A model generated the notes under the pieces. That model saw nothing but the letters and a program-made list of their open reading frames with translations, did not search any database and had not been told where the DNA came from. From positions 212,150 through 276,149 of the forward strand of contig NZ_JALBUF010000003.1 of NCBI RefSeq assembly GCF_022606465.1: DNA of 64,000 bases. Direction: 5' to 3'. The stretch is from Sulfoacidibacillus ferrooxidans. Lineage in GTDB: Bacteria > Bacillota > Bacilli > Alicyclobacillales > SLC66. Of the stretch, positions 61,998 through 64,000 are shown piece by piece. A program made the translations under genes and the position numbers. Every line of letters begins with the position of its first letter. Positions within the stretch are counted from its first letter, which is position 1.

Positions 61998-63614
61998 TTA
62001 TCCTATAGAACGACCAATTTGTTCTACAGCTGGTGCAGATCTCGAAACCGGGAGTGGAAATAAATCACTTAGACGTACCGCACGACCGTACTCATTTTTA
62101 TAAACGACATGTTCCCGAGTAAACTTGCGTGGACTATCAATCCCAGTAGCAGCAGCAAGCGCAAAAAGACTTTGACGCATACTCAAAACATAATTCATCA
62201 CACGCCACTTCTTTTCTTCAGGTACAAGTGCACCTTGGTATTTCGGATCAGTAGTCGTGACACCAGTAGGGCATTTTCCCGTATGACACTGCATAGCCAT
62301 GATACATCCATTGGCCATCATAAAACCACGCGCAGAGTTCACTGCATCTGCACCAATAGCAAGTGCAATTGCAACCTTATCAGGAGCAATTAACTTTCCC
62401 GAAGCAAAGATGCGAAAACGATCTCGAATACCATACGAATATGCAGTATCTACAACAACGATCAACGCTGAAAATAAAGGTAACCCCATCGTATCAGCCA
62501 TGGATTTAAAAGTAGCCCCAGAGCCACCATCTCCACCATCAACCGTAATAAAATCAGGATATACATCCATTGCAATCATGGATTCAAATAGATCATCAAG
62601 CTTACTCTGTTGCCCAACTACAATTTTAATGCCAACAGGCTTTCCGCCTACTTTTTGAAGTTTAGAAATAAACTCCAAGGCATCTCTACTCGTTTTAAGA
62701 AAAGTAAAACGGTTAGGAGAATTGACAGTCTTACCAATCGGTACTTTTCTAATTTGAGCTACCTTATCATTTACTTTATTGCCTTCTAAGTGACCGCCTC
62801 TAATTTTTGCACCTTGTGCAAACTTCAGTTCAAATGCCTTAATATTCTCTTCGTGGGACTTACGTTCAAATTCTTCCCATGAAAATTCTCCATCATTTGT
62901 TCGATAACCAAATAAACCAGGTCCGATTTGTGAAACAATATCAGCACCGGTCTGTAAATGTTCAGGTGCTACTCCACCTTCACCTGTATTAATCCATGAC
63001 CCACCAGCCAAATGAGCACCCTTACCAGTACTTAAAATATAGTGTTCTCCAACAGATCCATAAGAAGTAGCAGAAGCACCAAACATCCCGTATAAACGCC
63101 ATGGATGAGTGCGTTCAGATCCAACTACCACAGCATCTTCCTCAGAATATAACCAACGAGACGTATGATCTTGTACTAGCTGCTCTTTACGTGAAAATAA
63201 ACCTTCTTTTTGTACCACGTATTTCTTTGCTATAATATCCTCTGTATTATTTACGCTCATTTCTGATGTTAAAAGAGGGAACATATCATTCGCCAAGTAA
63301 AATCCTGAATCTTCATAGTTCCGTTTCGAACCAAAACTAATTAAATCAGTTCGATATTTTGCAGAAAAAACAAGTCCTAAAAAATCAGCGCGCGAAAACG
63401 GACGCCCTTGTTCATCTCCATCAAACCAATATTGTCTAAACTCAGGACCCACTTTTTCAAGTGCATAACGCACCCAACCTAAATACGGATGTGATCGTAT
63501 AATGGCATGTTGCGGTTTTCTTGCTAAAATAAAAGCGGTTACTAAGAACACAAGAACAGGAATTACAATGATAACGACTAAAATAATGAATATAAGTAAC
63601 AACAAGATACTCAC
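61998..63614 (-). CDS. membrane-anchored FMN-binding glutamate synthase-like protein
   Basis: About 538 aa. An N-terminal membrane helix of about 28 residues (ILLLLIFIILVVIIVIPVLV) precedes the GltS FMN barrel: ARSGGVG-like positions are replaced by GEGGVAPEHL, then PIGKTVNSPNRF, GGDGGSGATFKSM and CHTGKCPTGVTTTDP with the 3Fe-4S cysteines. It lacks glutaminase and GXGXG domains, so it is not a full glutamate synthase; related stand-alone proteins are of uncertain reaction. GTG after AGGAGAGGA is the start. Confidence 0.88.
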   Translation of the reverse strand: MSILLLLIFIILVVIIVIPVLVFLVTAFILARKPQHAIIRSHPYLGWVRYALEKVGPEFRQYWFDGDEQGRPFSRADFLGLVFSAKYRTDLISFGSKRNYEDSGFYLANDMFPLLTSEMSVNNTEDIIAKKYVVQKEGLFSRKEQLVQDHTSRWLYSEEDAVVVGSERTHPWRLYGMFGASATSYGSVGEHYILSTGKGAHLAGGSWINTGEGGVAPEHLQTGADIVSQIGPGLFGYRTNDGEFSWEEFERKSHEENIKAFELKFAQGAKIRGGHLEGNKVNDKVAQIRKVPIGKTVNSPNRFTFLKTSRDALEFISKLQKVGGKPVGIKIVVGQQSKLDDLFESMIAMDVYPDFITVDGGDGGSGATFKSMADTMGLPLFSALIVVVDTAYSYGIRDRFRIFASGKLIAPDKVAIALAIGADAVNSARGFMMANGCIMAMQCHTGKCPTGVTTTDPKYQGALVPEEKKWRVMNYVLSMRQSLFALAAATGIDSPRKFTREHVVYKNEYGRAVRLSDLFPLPVSRSAPAVEQIGRSIG

Positions 63615-63737
63615 TCCTCTCCTTGTAACCCTATCACACCAAGCCAAAGAAAAAAAGATACAAAGCATAGTAAGCATCTTACAAACCTTGGCAAATATAT
63701 AAATTTGACATGGTAGTTGTCGATTTCAATACAAAAA

Positions 63738-63787
63738 AGAGTGTTGCATAGTCATTCGTCAAACGACGATTCACTACGCAACACTCT
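63738..63787 (-). terminator. terminator of the rRNA-tRNA operon
   Basis: AGAGTGTTGC and GCAACACTCT form the base of a long stem, with further imperfect pairing inside. TTTTTTG follows on the minus strand. It lies just after tRNA-Val. Confidence 0.85.
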
Positions 63788-63795
63788 ATTATAAA

Positions 63796-63870
63796 TGGTG
63801 CGGCGGATAGGAATTGAACCTACGACCCCCACCGTGTCAAGGTGGTGCTCTCCCCCTGAGCTACCGCCGC
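63796..63870 (-). tRNA. tRNA-Val (anticodon GAC)
   Basis: Cloverleaf: acceptor GCGGCGG/CCGCCGC, D-stem GCTC/GAGC, anticodon stem CCACC/GGTGG with loop TTGACAC, T-arm with TTCAATT loop, and encoded CCA. It follows the 5S gene, as is common at the end of Bacillales rRNA operons. Confidence 0.95.
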
Positions 63871-63875
63871 AAATT

Positions 63876-63993
63876 GCCTGGCAACGACCTACTCTCCCAG
63901 GACCCTGCGGTCCAAGTACCATCGGCGCTGGAGGGCTTAACCTTCGTGTTCGGGATGGGTACGGGTGTGTCCCCTCCGCCATCATCACCAGAC
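63876..63993 (-). rRNA. 5S ribosomal RNA
   Basis: About 118 nt, with conserved parts GGGGACACACCCGTACCC, CCGAACACGAAGGTTAAGC, CGCCGATGGTACTTGG and GGGAGAGTAGGTCGTTGCC. The ends GTCTGGT and GCCAGGC pair to form helix I. The 23S gene should lie beyond the right edge of the window. Confidence 0.95.
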
Positions 63994-64000
63994 GCTGCAT

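Noticed and set aside
1..64000. CRISPR arrays and T-box leaders
   Set aside because: No regularly spaced direct repeats were seen, and no AGGGTGG-N-ACCGCG-type T-box motif upstream of the amino-acid genes on either strand.

Overview
The window comes from a low-to-mid GC, spore-forming member of the Bacillales. The synteny block lonA-lonB-clpX-tig-rdgB-rph-murI-marR-gerE-sdhBAC-uvrC matches the Bacillus order, read here on the minus strand. SAM-I and c-di-AMP riboswitches, an aa3-type menaquinol oxidase, a YjcZ-like spore peptide and gerE agree with this. A B12-dependent ribonucleotide reductase and a sulfocyanin-like protein suggest an Alicyclobacillus / Sulfoacidibacillus-type acidophile; that last step is inference.

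The main discovery is at about 18.9-29.4 kb. The sporulation regulator gene gerE is cut in two by a 10.5-kb element. The 5' part (codons 1-51, with GTG start, Shine-Dalgarno and a SigK-like promoter) lies at 29.4-29.6 kb, next to sdhB as expected. The 3' part (last 24 codons, stop and intrinsic terminator) lies at 18.85-18.94 kb. Both breakpoints carry the same 8-bp core (TCTAATGT on the gerE strand), and joining there restores a 75-codon GerE in frame. A large serine recombinase and a 57-aa protein (candidate directionality factor) sit just inside one end. The outer sequences of the element form an imperfect inverted repeat around the core, as expected of attP. This has the architecture of a developmentally excised element, like skin in sigK or SPbeta in spsM. 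Its cargo is metabolic and transport genes, not phage genes: HutD-like protein, polysaccharide deacetylase, APC permease under a c-di-AMP riboswitch, LigB-type dioxygenase, FUSC transporter, and a membrane protein with a degenerate sulfocyanin domain.

Layout. 0-11.8 kb: end of a DMT transporter, then proteostasis genes (ysxC, lonA, lonB, clpX, clpP, tig), tRNA-Arg, rdgB, rph, murI and a MarR regulator. 11.8-18.6 kb: an ABC-F ATPase with a leader-peptide-like 5' region, the qoxABCD menaquinol oxidase and its probable maturation factor CtaM. 18.9-29.4 kb: the gerE element. 29.8-38.3 kb: sdhCAB, hom and metX (SAM-I riboswitch), uvrC, an NfeD-like protein. 38.4-49.3 kb: envelope-stress PspA, small unknown proteins, aromatic/histidine/isoleucine enzymes, a TetR regulator, a DUF502 protein, a transglycosylase, a ferredoxin and a CBS-domain transporter. 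49.5-54.9 kb: fatty-acid genes with a FadR-like operator, a MITE-like repeat, a CorA transporter and small proteins. 55-61 kb: the nrdR-nrdJ B12-dependent RNR unit with tandem NrdR boxes, a neighbouring cobalamin adenosyltransferase, and hydrolases. 62-64 kb: a glutamate-synthase-like protein, tRNA-Val and 5S rRNA at the end of an rRNA operon.

Most transcription is on the minus strand. Convergent gene pairs are often separated by long, nearly perfect hairpins. Two genes (a tetR and a corA) have strong Shine-Dalgarno sequences but only ATC and CTG as plausible start codons.
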